A DNA stretch of 64,000 nucleotides from Spirochaetae bacterium HGW-Spirochaetae-3 (GTDB taxonomy: Bacteria > Spirochaetota > Spirochaetia > Treponematales > UBA12059): the NCBI GenBank assembly GCA_002839315.1, contig PGXV01000008.1, positions 229,707 through 293,706 of the forward strand, read 5' to 3'. Each line of letters opens with the position of its first letter. Position 1 is the first letter of the stretch. The notes under the pieces were generated by a model, which made no database searches, was not told where the DNA came from, and saw only the letters and a program-made list of their open reading frames with translations. Both the position numbers and the translations under genes were made by a program. This document shows, one piece after another, positions 17,630 to 25,683 of the stretch.

Positions 17630-18751
17630 CTATTCCTTTCCGCCGAACGCCTTCTCGACGCCGAACGTGATCAGTATCAAGACGAGGCTGAACAGCACGA
17701 TCATCATGGCGATGGCGTTGGCCAGAGGATAGTTAGCGGCTCCCATGAACGCCGTATCGTACATATAGATGGAAAGCACCTGGGTTACGCGCGCGGGCCC
17801 GCCGCCCGTCATCGCGAGTATAAGCGCGAAGCCGCTCAACGAACCGGAGATGCAGAGGATGGCCGCGTTCAAGAGGGTCCCGGACAGGCTCGGCAGCACG
17901 ATGCGCCCCATCACCTGCATCTCCGTGGCCCCGTCTATCCTGGCGGCGTCGATGATCTGCGTGTCTATCTTCTGCATGTTGGCGTGGAAGATGATCAGGT
18001 ATACGCCGGTCCAGCACCAGAGCGTCACGAACAGTATCGGTATCATGGCGACGCCGGGCTTACTGAGGAAATCGGCGTTCCACTTATGCGCGAACAGGTT
18101 GACGAGGTCTTCCTTCAACATGGGCAGGTCTTCCGGCTCGTACGACTGGAGGAAGTCCTTCAGGTCGGCCCTCGGATCCGAGAAGATATCGCCTACGGTG
18201 GAGCCGCTGATATCGATTATCCCGTCCACGAGCTCGTCGGTGACGCCCTCCCCCCCGGGCGAGCGGAGCAACGCGGAGACCTTGGCGGAATAGGCGCTCG
18301 AGTATACGCGGTTGACCGCGTCGGCGATCGGTCCGTACGGCGAGAAGATGATGCTCCACATGATACCGATGACGATCACGGAGATGATGGCGGGCACGTA
18401 CAGTATCCCCTGCCAGAATCCGCCGAATTTAACGATCTTGCGATAGATAAGATACGCGAGCAGGAACCCTAGGGGGAGTTGCCCGAAGACCGATATCAGC
18501 ACGATATAGATATTGTTCCTAAGCGCGTTCCAGAAATAGGGGTCGGCGAACAGCTTCCCGTACTGCTCGAACCCTACTATCTTCCACGGCTCGCCGCCGA
18601 ACATCTTGCCGCCGTTATAATTCGATAAGGACAGTATCACGGCGAGGGCGATAGGGAACGCCGTTACGAATATATAGATGAGAAAGGGCGGCAATACCAT
18701 GGAGCGGTACGCCCTACGGCCTTCCGCGCCCTTCCTGTTCCTACGAATCAC
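17630..18751 (-). CDS. Carbohydrate ABC transporter permease, MalF type, with large extracytoplasmic insertion
   Basis: A 373-aa permease with GTG start and GGAGG 6 bases upstream. The EAA loop reads IIDAARIDGATEMQVMGR. Between the third and fourth transmembrane regions, roughly residues 140-220, is an acidic soluble insertion (containing GDIFSDPRADLKDFLQSY) that ordinary MalF-type permeases of about 300 aa lack. E. coli MalF has a large P2 loop that contacts the binding protein, so an analogous role is possible (inference). Confidence 0.87.
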   Translation of the reverse strand: MIRRNRKGAEGRRAYRSMVLPPFLIYIFVTAFPIALAVILSLSNYNGGKMFGGEPWKIVGFEQYGKLFADPYFWNALRNNIYIVLISVFGQLPLGFLLAYLIYRKIVKFGGFWQGILYVPAIISVIVIGIMWSIIFSPYGPIADAVNRVYSSAYSAKVSALLRSPGGEGVTDELVDGIIDISGSTVGDIFSDPRADLKDFLQSYEPEDLPMLKEDLVNLFAHKWNADFLSKPGVAMIPILFVTLWCWTGVYLIIFHANMQKIDTQIIDAARIDGATEMQVMGRIVLPSLSGTLLNAAILCISGSLSGFALILAMTGGGPARVTQVLSIYMYDTAFMGAANYPLANAIAMMIVLFSLVLILITFGVEKAFGGKE

Positions 18752-18822
18752 TGACTACCTCCGGGACCTGTTCCGTGGAACAAGCGGGCGGGCCCGAGCT
18801 CGAGTCCACCCGCTTGCGATTA

Positions 18823-20133
18823 CTACTTCTTATGCGCGGCCAGCCAGAGGTCCAGCGCGTCCTGCACCGTCCTGGCCACCTGCTCGGGGGTCTTGGTCCC
18901 GAGGCCTATCTCCTGCAGGCCCAGGTTGAGCGGCGTGTACACGCTGGTATCCAGCGCCCCGTCGAGTACGTAGCAGGTCTTGCTCGTCGACGCGTAGTAC
19001 GCCTTCATCTTCGGGATGAACGGCTCGAGGGCATCGCTCGTGACGTCCTTGCGGGACGTTATATAGCGGCCGAGCTCCAGGATGGTTGTCTGGACCTCGC
19101 GGGAGTACAGATACTTGACGAGGCGGACGGCCGCCTTCTCCTTGGCCGAACCGGCCGGGATAGAGGCCGAGATACCGTAGCCGCAACCCAGGATGGCTGA
19201 CACGGCGCCGGGGTTCTTCTCGCCGGGGATAGCGGGGAAGTTGATGAACTGGAAGTCGGTTTCCTGTTTCGCCGGATCGATGAGGGCGACGCCGGACTTG
19301 GGGTCGGTCAGGAAGGAGTTCTGGCGCCAGTCGCCGTCGATGAAGAACGCGGCCTTGCCGGCCGCGAACAGGGCCGGGGCCTCGCCGTACGATATCTGTA
19401 TCGTATCGCGGCCGAGTACGCCGTCCTTGTACATGGTCTGGACGAATTCGAGGGCCTTGACGAATTCCTTATCGGTGAACTTGACCTTCCCGGCCAGGGC
19501 CCGGTCGATCCAGTCGTCCCCGACCATGCGGCCGACGATGGTGGAGAACAGGCATGATTGCATTACCCAATCGTCCTTGTTGGCCATAAGCACCGGACGT
19601 ATCCCCTTGGCCTTGAGCCTAGGCACCATGGCCCTCAGCTCCTTGTACGTCTTGGGCACCTTTAGGCGAAGATCCGAAAGCAGCTTCGTATTGACGTAGA
19701 CTACGGTGCTATAGCAGATGCTCTGCGGCAACTCCGCGAGGTAGCCGCCCTTCTGCCCGGCCGTGTCCAGTACGGCGGGGATGAACGCTGACAGGTATTC
19801 CTTGCCCAGAAGAGGCTCGAGATCCTTCACCAGCTTCTGATCGTGGAGGATCGTGGACCTTCCGGAGGGATACATATACACGACGTCGGGAACCGTGCCG
19901 GCGGCTACGTACGCCGCGAGCTTCTGGTGGAACGGCTCGTTCGACAGGTCTTCCTTGACTATCTCGATATCGGGATTGTCAACCATGAACCGCTGCCATA
20001 CCGACTGGACCTCCGCGTAGCCGGGCGCCGTGGCGTCGATATAGTCCAGCACGGTGAGCGTCGTCTTCTGCGAGTACGCGCAAAGCGAGAAAACGACAGC
20101 GAACAAGAGCGTAAAGAACGTTTTCTTATTCAT
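18823..20133 (-). CDS. Extracellular sugar-binding protein of ABC transporter
   Basis: A 436-aa family 1 solute-binding protein. GGAGG is 7 bases before the ATG at 20133; the longer reading frame upstream is spurious. Signal peptide residues 1-22 (KKTFFTLLFAVVFSLCAYS); a Cys at 18 is present but the context is not a clean lipobox. Body features are typical of the family: VPDVVYMYPSG, YNTK-like VYVNTK, AAFFIDGDWR. It delivers an oligosaccharide or glycoside to the MalF/MalG pair; the ligand is not predictable. Confidence 0.9.
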   Translation of the reverse strand: MNKKTFFTLLFAVVFSLCAYSQKTTLTVLDYIDATAPGYAEVQSVWQRFMVDNPDIEIVKEDLSNEPFHQKLAAYVAAGTVPDVVYMYPSGRSTILHDQKLVKDLEPLLGKEYLSAFIPAVLDTAGQKGGYLAELPQSICYSTVVYVNTKLLSDLRLKVPKTYKELRAMVPRLKAKGIRPVLMANKDDWVMQSCLFSTIVGRMVGDDWIDRALAGKVKFTDKEFVKALEFVQTMYKDGVLGRDTIQISYGEAPALFAAGKAAFFIDGDWRQNSFLTDPKSGVALIDPAKQETDFQFINFPAIPGEKNPGAVSAILGCGYGISASIPAGSAKEKAAVRLVKYLYSREVQTTILELGRYITSRKDVTSDALEPFIPKMKAYYASTSKTCYVLDGALDTSVYTPLNLGLQEIGLGTKTPEQVARTVQDALDLWLAAHKK

Positions 20134-20207
20134 CGTATATCCTCCGCATCGATGATCCACGCCCACAAGGGCATGGTATAAACCGTATTTCGATCGCCGG
20201 CCGGCGT

Positions 20208-21323
20208 TCAGGCGTCGGTCTCGCGACGGACCGGGAACGTATTCGCGGCGAAAAGGGACTGGAGGCACATGCCCGCCGCCCCGAAGGCGACGGCCTGCGC
20301 CCCGAGCGACGAATAGTGGATTTCTATCCGCTTCTTGATCGGGTATATCCAGTTGGCCTCGATCGACTTCTCGAGGATGCGGCAGAAGTCGAAGCCACAG
20401 GACTCGATGTCGCCGCCTATGAACACTCTGCCGCAATCGAGCGTATTGACGAGCATGGCCATATTCCTGGCGAGATCGTCGGCGAAGCGGGAGAACACCG
20501 ACGGATCGTCGAGTATTCGGCTCAGCTCGTCCCGGGAGAGCGCCACCTGGATATCGTCGTTCGACGTGCAAAGGACGCTCCGGAATTCCCCCGCCGAGTA
20601 ATTGGACCCGTAATGGACCTTGCCGTTCAGTACGAGGCCGAAGCCTACGCCTACGCCGCCGTATTCCGCATGGGGCACGAGCGCCTGCTTGAACTCGACG
20701 AGCGCGAACAGCATGTTCTTGAGCTCGGTGTTCTTATGGAAGGCCAGCTCGCCCCAGGCGCAGCAATTGGCGTTATTCTCGATCGCGAACGGAACGTCGA
20801 GCTTGCTCGACAGCATGTCCACGATGTTGAACGGTTCGGTAATATCGAGCGGCACGGAGAATCGGATGGTACCGGCCTTGGGATCGATGAGGCCGCCGAC
20901 CCCGATGCCGATGCCCAGCAGGACGCCCGGATGCGAGCTGAGGCGATCGCGGAATTCCCAGTAGATGAGCTGGATATTAAGCGCCAGGTTGTCCTTGGTG
21001 ATGACGACGTCCTCTTCCTTCGTCTCCAGGAACTCCCCTGCCAGGTTGACCGCGACGGCGGTATAGTGGCCGCACTGTATCGAGATCCCGATGATGTACC
21101 CGTACTCTTTCCTTATCGCCAGCGGGGTCGGCTTCCTCCCGCCGCTCCTGCTGGGCGGCCCTTCGGGAAGCTCTTCCACCACGCCGTTCTCTATCAGGCG
21201 GGAGATCTCTACCGTTATCGTCGACTTGTCGAGCCCCAAACGATTCGATAGCTCGATCCTGCTGAGGTTAGGATATTGCCAGAGCGTTCGAACGATCCTG
21301 GTATCGTTCCGTTTCCTGAACAT
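20208..21323 (-). CDS. ROK-family transcriptional regulator
   Basis: A 371-aa protein with an N-terminal winged helix (residues 1-65, RIVRTLWQYPNLSRIELSNRLGLDKSTITVEISRL) and a ROK sugar-kinase-fold body (GIGIGVGGLIDP, ENNANCCAWGE). The start is the ATG at 21323, with AAGGGG 4 bases upstream; the longer frame runs through the promoter. The Cys-rich zinc motif of many ROK proteins is not visible, so the ligand site may differ. It heads the sugar ABC operon, and an operator-like site lies 21 bases before its own start. It probably represses its operon and the divergent glycosyltransferase until a sugar binds. Confidence 0.88.
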   Translation of the reverse strand: MFRKRNDTRIVRTLWQYPNLSRIELSNRLGLDKSTITVEISRLIENGVVEELPEGPPSRSGGRKPTPLAIRKEYGYIIGISIQCGHYTAVAVNLAGEFLETKEEDVVITKDNLALNIQLIYWEFRDRLSSHPGVLLGIGIGVGGLIDPKAGTIRFSVPLDITEPFNIVDMLSSKLDVPFAIENNANCCAWGELAFHKNTELKNMLFALVEFKQALVPHAEYGGVGVGFGLVLNGKVHYGSNYSAGEFRSVLCTSNDDIQVALSRDELSRILDDPSVFSRFADDLARNMAMLVNTLDCGRVFIGGDIESCGFDFCRILEKSIEANWIYPIKKRIEIHYSSLGAQAVAFGAAGMCLQSLFAANTFPVRRETDA

Positions 21324-21343
21324 AGGGCCCCTTGAAAGACGCA

Positions 21344-21364
21344 TTAATGGTTTTTTCCTACTAA
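21344..21364. promoter_or_regulatory. ROK operator candidate 1
   Basis: Minus strand TTAGT-N11-ATTAA with AGGAAA following the first arm, just downstream of a minus-strand promoter TTGACA-17-TAAATC. It shares spacing and wording with site 2. Confidence 0.65.
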
Positions 21365-21566
21365 CCACGGTTGATTTACCATGCCGACGACCGGATGTCA
21401 AGTAAAATGCTATAAATCCGCCGCGAGCGCATGGCAGCGGAGCCTTTCCGCCCTGTATCGCCCCGATCGGGTAAAAGCCTGATAATTTATTCTATGGTTT
21501 GCACATATATGCTTTCCAGACTATTTCGTCCCGAGTATCCCCAGCCGACCGACCGACGGGCAGTTC

Positions 21567-21595
21567 TTGACAGAGCCGACATTAGAGTGTAATGC
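21567..21595 (+). promoter_or_regulatory. Promoter of the glycosyltransferase gene
   Basis: TTGACA (21567-21572) with a weak -10 (TAATGC at 21590-21595, or AATGCT one base on). Operator site 2 begins directly after it. Confidence 0.5.
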
Positions 21596-21599
21596 TCCG

Positions 21600-21620
21600 T
21601 TAGTTTTTATTTCCTACTAA
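21600..21620. promoter_or_regulatory. ROK operator candidate 2
   Basis: TTAGT-N11-ACTAA, a perfect inverted repeat of 5-bp arms sharing TTAGTAGGAAA (minus strand) with site 1 and the same 11-base spacer. It resembles known ROK/XylR operators in layout. It lies at or just after the predicted +1. Confidence 0.65.
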
Positions 21621-21642
21621 AAGAGATGAATTGGAGCGATCG

Positions 21643-22779
21643 ATGGGTAATTGCATGATCATCCCTACATACTGGACGACTTCCGGCCAACCTTCCTGGA
21701 AGGTATTCGACCATCCCGTCCCTATCGACGAGGAGGGGACGCTGGCGCGAACCCTGGACAACCTCCAGGCCGTCTCCTACCCGGACCCGGTCGTGCTGTT
21801 CCCGGCGCCGCTGGACGGCGAGATCGTGGCCAAGGTCAGGAGGATCGCCGAGGGGAGGTCGATCGACGTACGGGTCTTCTCCGAGGAGGACCATGCGGCG
21901 ATGATCGGCGCGCTCAGGGACAACGGGTTCCCCGTCGACATGACCGGCACCGTCGCAATGACCAGCTACGGCGGCGTAAGGAACATCGGGCTGATATACG
22001 CCGCCTTGCACGGATTCGAGAACGTCGTGATGATAGACGACGACGAATGCATAGACGGCGAGTACCTCCGCGTAGCGCTGGGCAACATGGGCCGCGCCGA
22101 CGACGGCGTAGAGGTCCTCGGGAAGACCGGATGCGTCGTCAACGGAGACGGCCATAAGGTATACGACGGCCAGGCCACGGCCGTCCTCGAGGACTGGCCG
22201 AAGGATACGCTGTTCAACGAGGCGGTCAGGAGGGAGCTCGAGGCGGAGGACAGCCTGTCGTCCTGCTCCGTCGCCTTCGGCGGCAACATGGTCTTAAACG
22301 CCGGCATGTTCCTGAGGGTCCCCTTCGACCCGTACGGCACGCGCGGTGAAGACGACGACTACGTCCTCAACGCGAGGCGCTGCGGCTATAAATTCTACTT
22401 CGATAAGGAGCTCGTGCTCCTCCACCTCCCGCCGAAGCGGAACGGCGCCTATTGGATGCGGCAGCGGCAGGATATCCTACGCTTCAAGTACCTGCGAGAG
22501 AAGGCCAAGCTGTTCGGGTTCGCCCCCGAGTCGCTCGGCTGCTTCCTGGAGCACTTCGTCCAGGACGACCTCGAGTACAAGGCGGTATCGTCGAGCATCA
22601 AGGCTGCGCTCCAGTTCGTCGATACGGACCGGGCCGAGTTCCAGGAATTCCTCAACAACGCGATTCTCGCGGAAGCCCGCCCGGCCGACGAGTATCGGGC
22701 CAAGGCGGAGGCCTTCGTAGCGTTCCTCGAGGCCTGGCAGGAGACGATCCCGCGGGTATGGAGGCTCTTCGCGACCTAA
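21643..22779 (+). CDS. GT-A type glycosyltransferase (family 2-like)
   Basis: A 378-aa protein with start ATG 21643 and GGAG 6 bases upstream. N-terminal CMIIPTYW and a nucleotide-sugar core with a DxD-type motif VVMIDDDECIDG (near 130). A later acidic motif GTRGEDDDYVLNARR resembles the catalytic GED of GT2 enzymes and mannosylglycerate-synthase-like proteins. Control by the ROK operator suggests it works with the imported sugar, for example making a glycoside or osmolyte (inference). It ends tail-to-tail with the glyoxalase gene (CTAA shared). Confidence 0.75.
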   Translation: MGNCMIIPTYWTTSGQPSWKVFDHPVPIDEEGTLARTLDNLQAVSYPDPVVLFPAPLDGEIVAKVRRIAEGRSIDVRVFSEEDHAAMIGALRDNGFPVDMTGTVAMTSYGGVRNIGLIYAALHGFENVVMIDDDECIDGEYLRVALGNMGRADDGVEVLGKTGCVVNGDGHKVYDGQATAVLEDWPKDTLFNEAVRRELEAEDSLSSCSVAFGGNMVLNAGMFLRVPFDPYGTRGEDDDYVLNARRCGYKFYFDKELVLLHLPPKRNGAYWMRQRQDILRFKYLREKAKLFGFAPESLGCFLEHFVQDDLEYKAVSSSIKAALQFVDTDRAEFQEFLNNAILAEARPADEYRAKAEAFVAFLEAWQETIPRVWRLFAT

Positions 22780-23183
22780 GCCTCGTATAGTTCCAGCGGC
22801 AGGCCGTCGGGATCCTTGAAGAAGGTATAGCGCTTGCCGGTGGCCGGATCGACGCGGACGGGCTCTACCGTTACGCCGCGCGACTCGAGGGCCGCCCGGC
22901 TCGCCTCTATATCGGCGACGGCGAACGCCAGGTGCCTGAGCCCGGCCGCCTCGGGAGCGTCCGGGCGCGGCGGCGGATTCTGGAACCAGAACAGCTCCAG
23001 GACGAAGCGGCCGCCTAGCGCCAGGTCCAGCTTCCACGAATTCGAGGCGGGCCGCCACGCTTCGGCCACCACGCCGAAGCCGAGGGCCTCGACGTAGAAA
23101 CGCTTGCTACGCTCGTAATCCGAGCAGATAGCCGCTACGTGATGGACCGCCAGGAGTCCGACGGGCCCGGCGGGCTCGCTCAT
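22776..23183 (-). CDS. Glyoxalase/bleomycin-resistance (VOC) family protein
   Basis: A 135-aa protein with two beta-alpha-beta-beta-beta repeats: VHHVAAICSDYERSKRFYVEALGF and LRHLAFAVADIEASRAALESRG. The ending FFKDPDGLPLELYE is the classic metal-ligand Glu motif of GloA-like enzymes. His, Glu and the second-half His are present, so a metal site is likely. Start ATG 23183 overlaps the galU stop (ATGA), with GAGGGG upstream. It may detoxify methylglyoxal or act on another small substrate. Confidence 0.85.
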   Translation of the reverse strand: MSEPAGPVGLLAVHHVAAICSDYERSKRFYVEALGFGVVAEAWRPASNSWKLDLALGGRFVLELFWFQNPPPRPDAPEAAGLRHLAFAVADIEASRAALESRGVTVEPVRVDPATGKRYTFFKDPDGLPLELYEA

Positions 23184-24016
23184 CGCTTCCCCTCCATGAA
23201 CCGTTCGACGACCGCCTTGTAGGACGGGTCTCGCCACGCGTACTCGAGTATCGCCTCCAGGTAGCCGGCCGGCTCGCCCGTGTCGAGGCGCGTTCCTTCG
23301 ACGCCTTTCCACGACACCTTGCCCGCGGCTATCATCCGGTCGAGGGCGTAGATATGGTAGTACTCGCCCGTACCGTGCTTCTTCCAGCCTTCGGCGAGCA
23401 GCTCGAAGAATTCGGGCGTGTACAGGTAGCGGCCTATCGATATCTCGTGGCTGGGCTCCGATCCCTTCGCCGGCTTCTCTATGAATCCCTTGACGCCCGT
23501 ACCGTCCGGCGCCGGGTCTATGACGCCGTAGCGCGAGACGTCTCCCGGATCGTGTACCGCGGCGAGCACGCAATGCCCGGTCTCCTCGTACACGTCCATC
23601 AGCTGGCGGGCCAGCGGAGGCGTCCCGAAGTGCAGGTCGTCCGGATACGCGACGACGCAGGGCTCGCCGCCGAGGAGGGGCGCGGCCTGTAGCAGCGCGT
23701 GCCCCGTGCCTCGCATCTCCGTCTGCCGCACGAACGATATGCGGGCGGCGGGCGGCTCGATCAGAGCGGCCTTGTCGGCCCTGCCCTCTCGGGCGAACAG
23801 CGCCTCGAGCTCGGCCTCGTGGTCGAAGTAGTCGTCGAGCGCCTTCTTGCGGCGGCTGGTGATGATGACGATGTCCTCGATACCGGACGCGACGAACTCG
23901 TCGACGACGAACGCTATCGAGGGCTTGTTGACGAGGGGAAGCATTTCCTTGGGCACAGTCTTGGTGACCGGCAGGAAGCGGGTGCCGTAACCGGCGGCGA
24001 CGATGATGCCTTTCAT
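23180..24016 (-). CDS. galU: UTP--glucose-1-phosphate uridylyltransferase
   Basis: Makes UDP-glucose from UTP and glucose-1-phosphate. A 278-aa protein beginning KGIIVAAGYGTRFLPVTKTV, the nucleotide-binding signature, followed by PKEMLPLVNKPSI and VVAYPDDLHFG. Start ATG 24016 is fixed by AGGAG 4 bases upstream; the longer frame is upstream DNA. It is coupled to the VOC gene by ATGA. Its promoter carries a palindrome (24032-24046). Confidence 0.92.
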   Translation of the reverse strand: MKGIIVAAGYGTRFLPVTKTVPKEMLPLVNKPSIAFVVDEFVASGIEDIVIITSRRKKALDDYFDHEAELEALFAREGRADKAALIEPPAARISFVRQTEMRGTGHALLQAAPLLGGEPCVVAYPDDLHFGTPPLARQLMDVYEETGHCVLAAVHDPGDVSRYGVIDPAPDGTGVKGFIEKPAKGSEPSHEISIGRYLYTPEFFELLAEGWKKHGTGEYYHIYALDRMIAAGKVSWKGVEGTRLDTGEPAGYLEAILEYAWRDPSYKAVVERFMEGKR

Positions 24017-24026
24017 AGGACTCCTA

Positions 24027-24055
24027 TGATACCCGAGCCTCTCGGGAATAGCAAA
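24027..24055 (-). promoter_or_regulatory. galU promoter with palindromic spacer
   Basis: TTGCTA (-35), 17-base spacer, TATCAT (-10) on the minus strand. The spacer contains a perfect CCCGAG-N3-CTCGGG repeat (24032-24046), a position from which a repressor would block RNA polymerase. Confidence 0.5.
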
Positions 24056-24060
24056 CGGAC

Positions 24061-24090
24061 TTGACCCGCCAGGCGCCGGCGTCCGATACT
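24061..24090 (+). promoter_or_regulatory. Promoter of the metallophosphoesterase gene, near-leaderless
   Basis: TTGACC (24061-24066), 18-base spacer, GATACT (24085-24090), with the ATG at 24099 only 8 bases further and no ribosome site. Confidence 0.6.
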
Positions 24091-24098
24091 CGCAGTAC

Positions 24099-24764
24099 AT
24101 GAGGATACTCTGCGTCTCGGACACGATCGATCCGCTCGTCGATTCGATAAACATACGGGAGCGATTCGGCGACGCCGAACTGGCGCTCGGCGCCGGCGAC
24201 CTCCCGCTCGAGTACCTGTCGTATATAGTCAGCGCGCTCAACAGGCCGCTCCTGTTCGTGTTCGGCAACCATAACCTTAAAGAGCTACCGCATTACCGCG
24301 CGAGCACGGAGACAAGGCCGTCCCCGTCGCACGACTATACGAGGTCGCTCGGCGCGACCTACGTAGGATTCAAGATACGAAGGGAATCGGGACTCATCGT
24401 CATGGGGCTGGGAGGGTCGCTTAAGTACAATTCCGGGCAGAACCAGTTCAGTCAGGCGCAGATGTGGATCCGCGTACTCGCCAAGGCCCCGGCCCTCGCC
24501 TGGAACCGGCTGTTCCGGGGCAGGGCGGTCGACATCGTGCTGACCCACGCGCCCCCGCGCGGCATCAACGACAGGGAGGATCGGTGCCATCAAGGTTTCG
24601 ACGCGTTCCTCTGGCTGATGCGCGTATTCAAGCCCCGATACCTGGTCCACGGCCACGTGCATCTCTACGACGCCCGCGAACCGCGTATCACCCGTTACCG
24701 CGATACAGCCGTCGTCAACGTCTACGGGCACTATGTGCTGGATACGGAAGCCGACCATGCCTGA
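24099..24764 (+). CDS. Metallophosphoesterase family protein
   Basis: A 221-aa calcineurin-type phosphoesterase. Motifs in order: VSDTID (residues 6-11), GAGDLPLEY, FGNHN, LTHAPP and HGHVH. The first motif is normally D-x-H; here Asp is followed by Thr-Ile-Asp, so one metal ligand is replaced. The remaining D, N, H and GHxH ligands are intact. It is leaderless-type, and overlaps the next gene by 8 bases, so the two are co-translated. Substrate unknown. Confidence 0.85.
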   Translation: MRILCVSDTIDPLVDSINIRERFGDAELALGAGDLPLEYLSYIVSALNRPLLFVFGNHNLKELPHYRASTETRPSPSHDYTRSLGATYVGFKIRRESGLIVMGLGGSLKYNSGQNQFSQAQMWIRVLAKAPALAWNRLFRGRAVDIVLTHAPPRGINDREDRCHQGFDAFLWLMRVFKPRYLVHGHVHLYDAREPRITRYRDTAVVNVYGHYVLDTEADHA

Positions 24765-25683
24765 TACGTTCGACGAGATGGCGGACATGGACTTCTCCCG
24801 CGCGAGGATGCGCGAGTCGCTCTCCCGGATAGGCGGGTTCCTCTCCCCGGGGCGCAGGCAGCTCCTGGCTCTCGGCGAGGTCCGGTCCATCCTCAAGATA
24901 CGCGGCGAGGAATACCGCGGCGTCGTGCCGGTACCGCTCGAGCTGATCATCGGCTCGGAAGGACGCTACAGGGACTTCGCGCGCGGATTCCTCCCCCGGC
25001 ACGGCTACCTGCGCGACCGCTGGGTCCGCGTCGACTCCGCCCATTACCGCGACGTGATACTGCCGCCGATACGCCTGTACGAGCTCGGCGGCGCCTATTT
25101 CGTCCGGGACGGCAACCACCGGGTCTCGGTCGCCAAGCTACAGGGCGCGGTGATGATCGACGCCGAGGTGGTATCGCTCAGCTCGACGATACGCATAGAG
25201 AAGGGCATGGACATCGACGATATACGCCGGGCGCTGATAGCGTACGAGAAGAGGGAATTCTACGCGCAGACCCTGTTCCATCAGGTGACCGACGATCCCG
25301 GGCTGGACTTTACGAGCCCGGGCGCCTACGACCAGATCGTCGAGCACATCCTCGTGCACAAGTACTACCTGAACGAGGGCTCGGAGAAGGAGATCGACTT
25401 CGTGATGGCGCTGGACTCGTGGTACCGGACCGTTTACGCGCCGATAGCCGGCACGATACGCGCCGAGCGACTTGACGCGCGTTTCCGCGGTCGCACGGTC
25501 GGCGACCTGTACCTGTATATCGTCAAGCACTGGGACGCGCTCAAGAAGCGCTACGGTATCCACTACTCCGCATCGGACGCCGCGAGGGACTTCGCCACCC
25601 GCTACGGTTCCGGCTTATCCAAGACCGTAGCGTCGATCTTCCCCGGGATCCTGCGCTGGCTCAGGGGCCTAAGCGGCCGGTAA
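24757..25683 (+). CDS. ParB/DUF4032-like nucleotide-binding-fold protein, unknown role
   Basis: A 308-aa protein with start ATG 24757, GGAAG 6 bases upstream, overlapping the phosphoesterase by 8 bases. The central segment YFVRDGNHRVSVAKLQG matches the GNHR signature of ParB-like nuclease/CTPase-fold domains and of DUF4032-type proteins. The rest is helical and ends in a basic tail. There is no helix-turn-helix, so it is not a typical chromosome-partition ParB. The linked phosphoesterase suggests a shared nucleotide or phosphate-ester substrate (inference). Confidence 0.6.
   Translation: MPDTFDEMADMDFSRARMRESLSRIGGFLSPGRRQLLALGEVRSILKIRGEEYRGVVPVPLELIIGSEGRYRDFARGFLPRHGYLRDRWVRVDSAHYRDVILPPIRLYELGGAYFVRDGNHRVSVAKLQGAVMIDAEVVSLSSTIRIEKGMDIDDIRRALIAYEKREFYAQTLFHQVTDDPGLDFTSPGAYDQIVEHILVHKYYLNEGSEKEIDFVMALDSWYRTVYAPIAGTIRAERLDARFRGRTVGDLYLYIVKHWDALKKRYGIHYSASDAARDFATRYGSGLSKTVASIFPGILRWLRGLSGR

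Larger units (their letters stand above)
21324..21642. other. 319-bp intergenic regulatory region between ROK operon and glycosyltransferase
   Basis: Contains two divergent TTGACA promoters and two matching operator-like repeats, listed separately. The middle part, 21470-21530, is AT-rich (ATAATTTATTCTATGG) and could bind another activator. I see no coding sequence in it. Confidence 0.6.
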
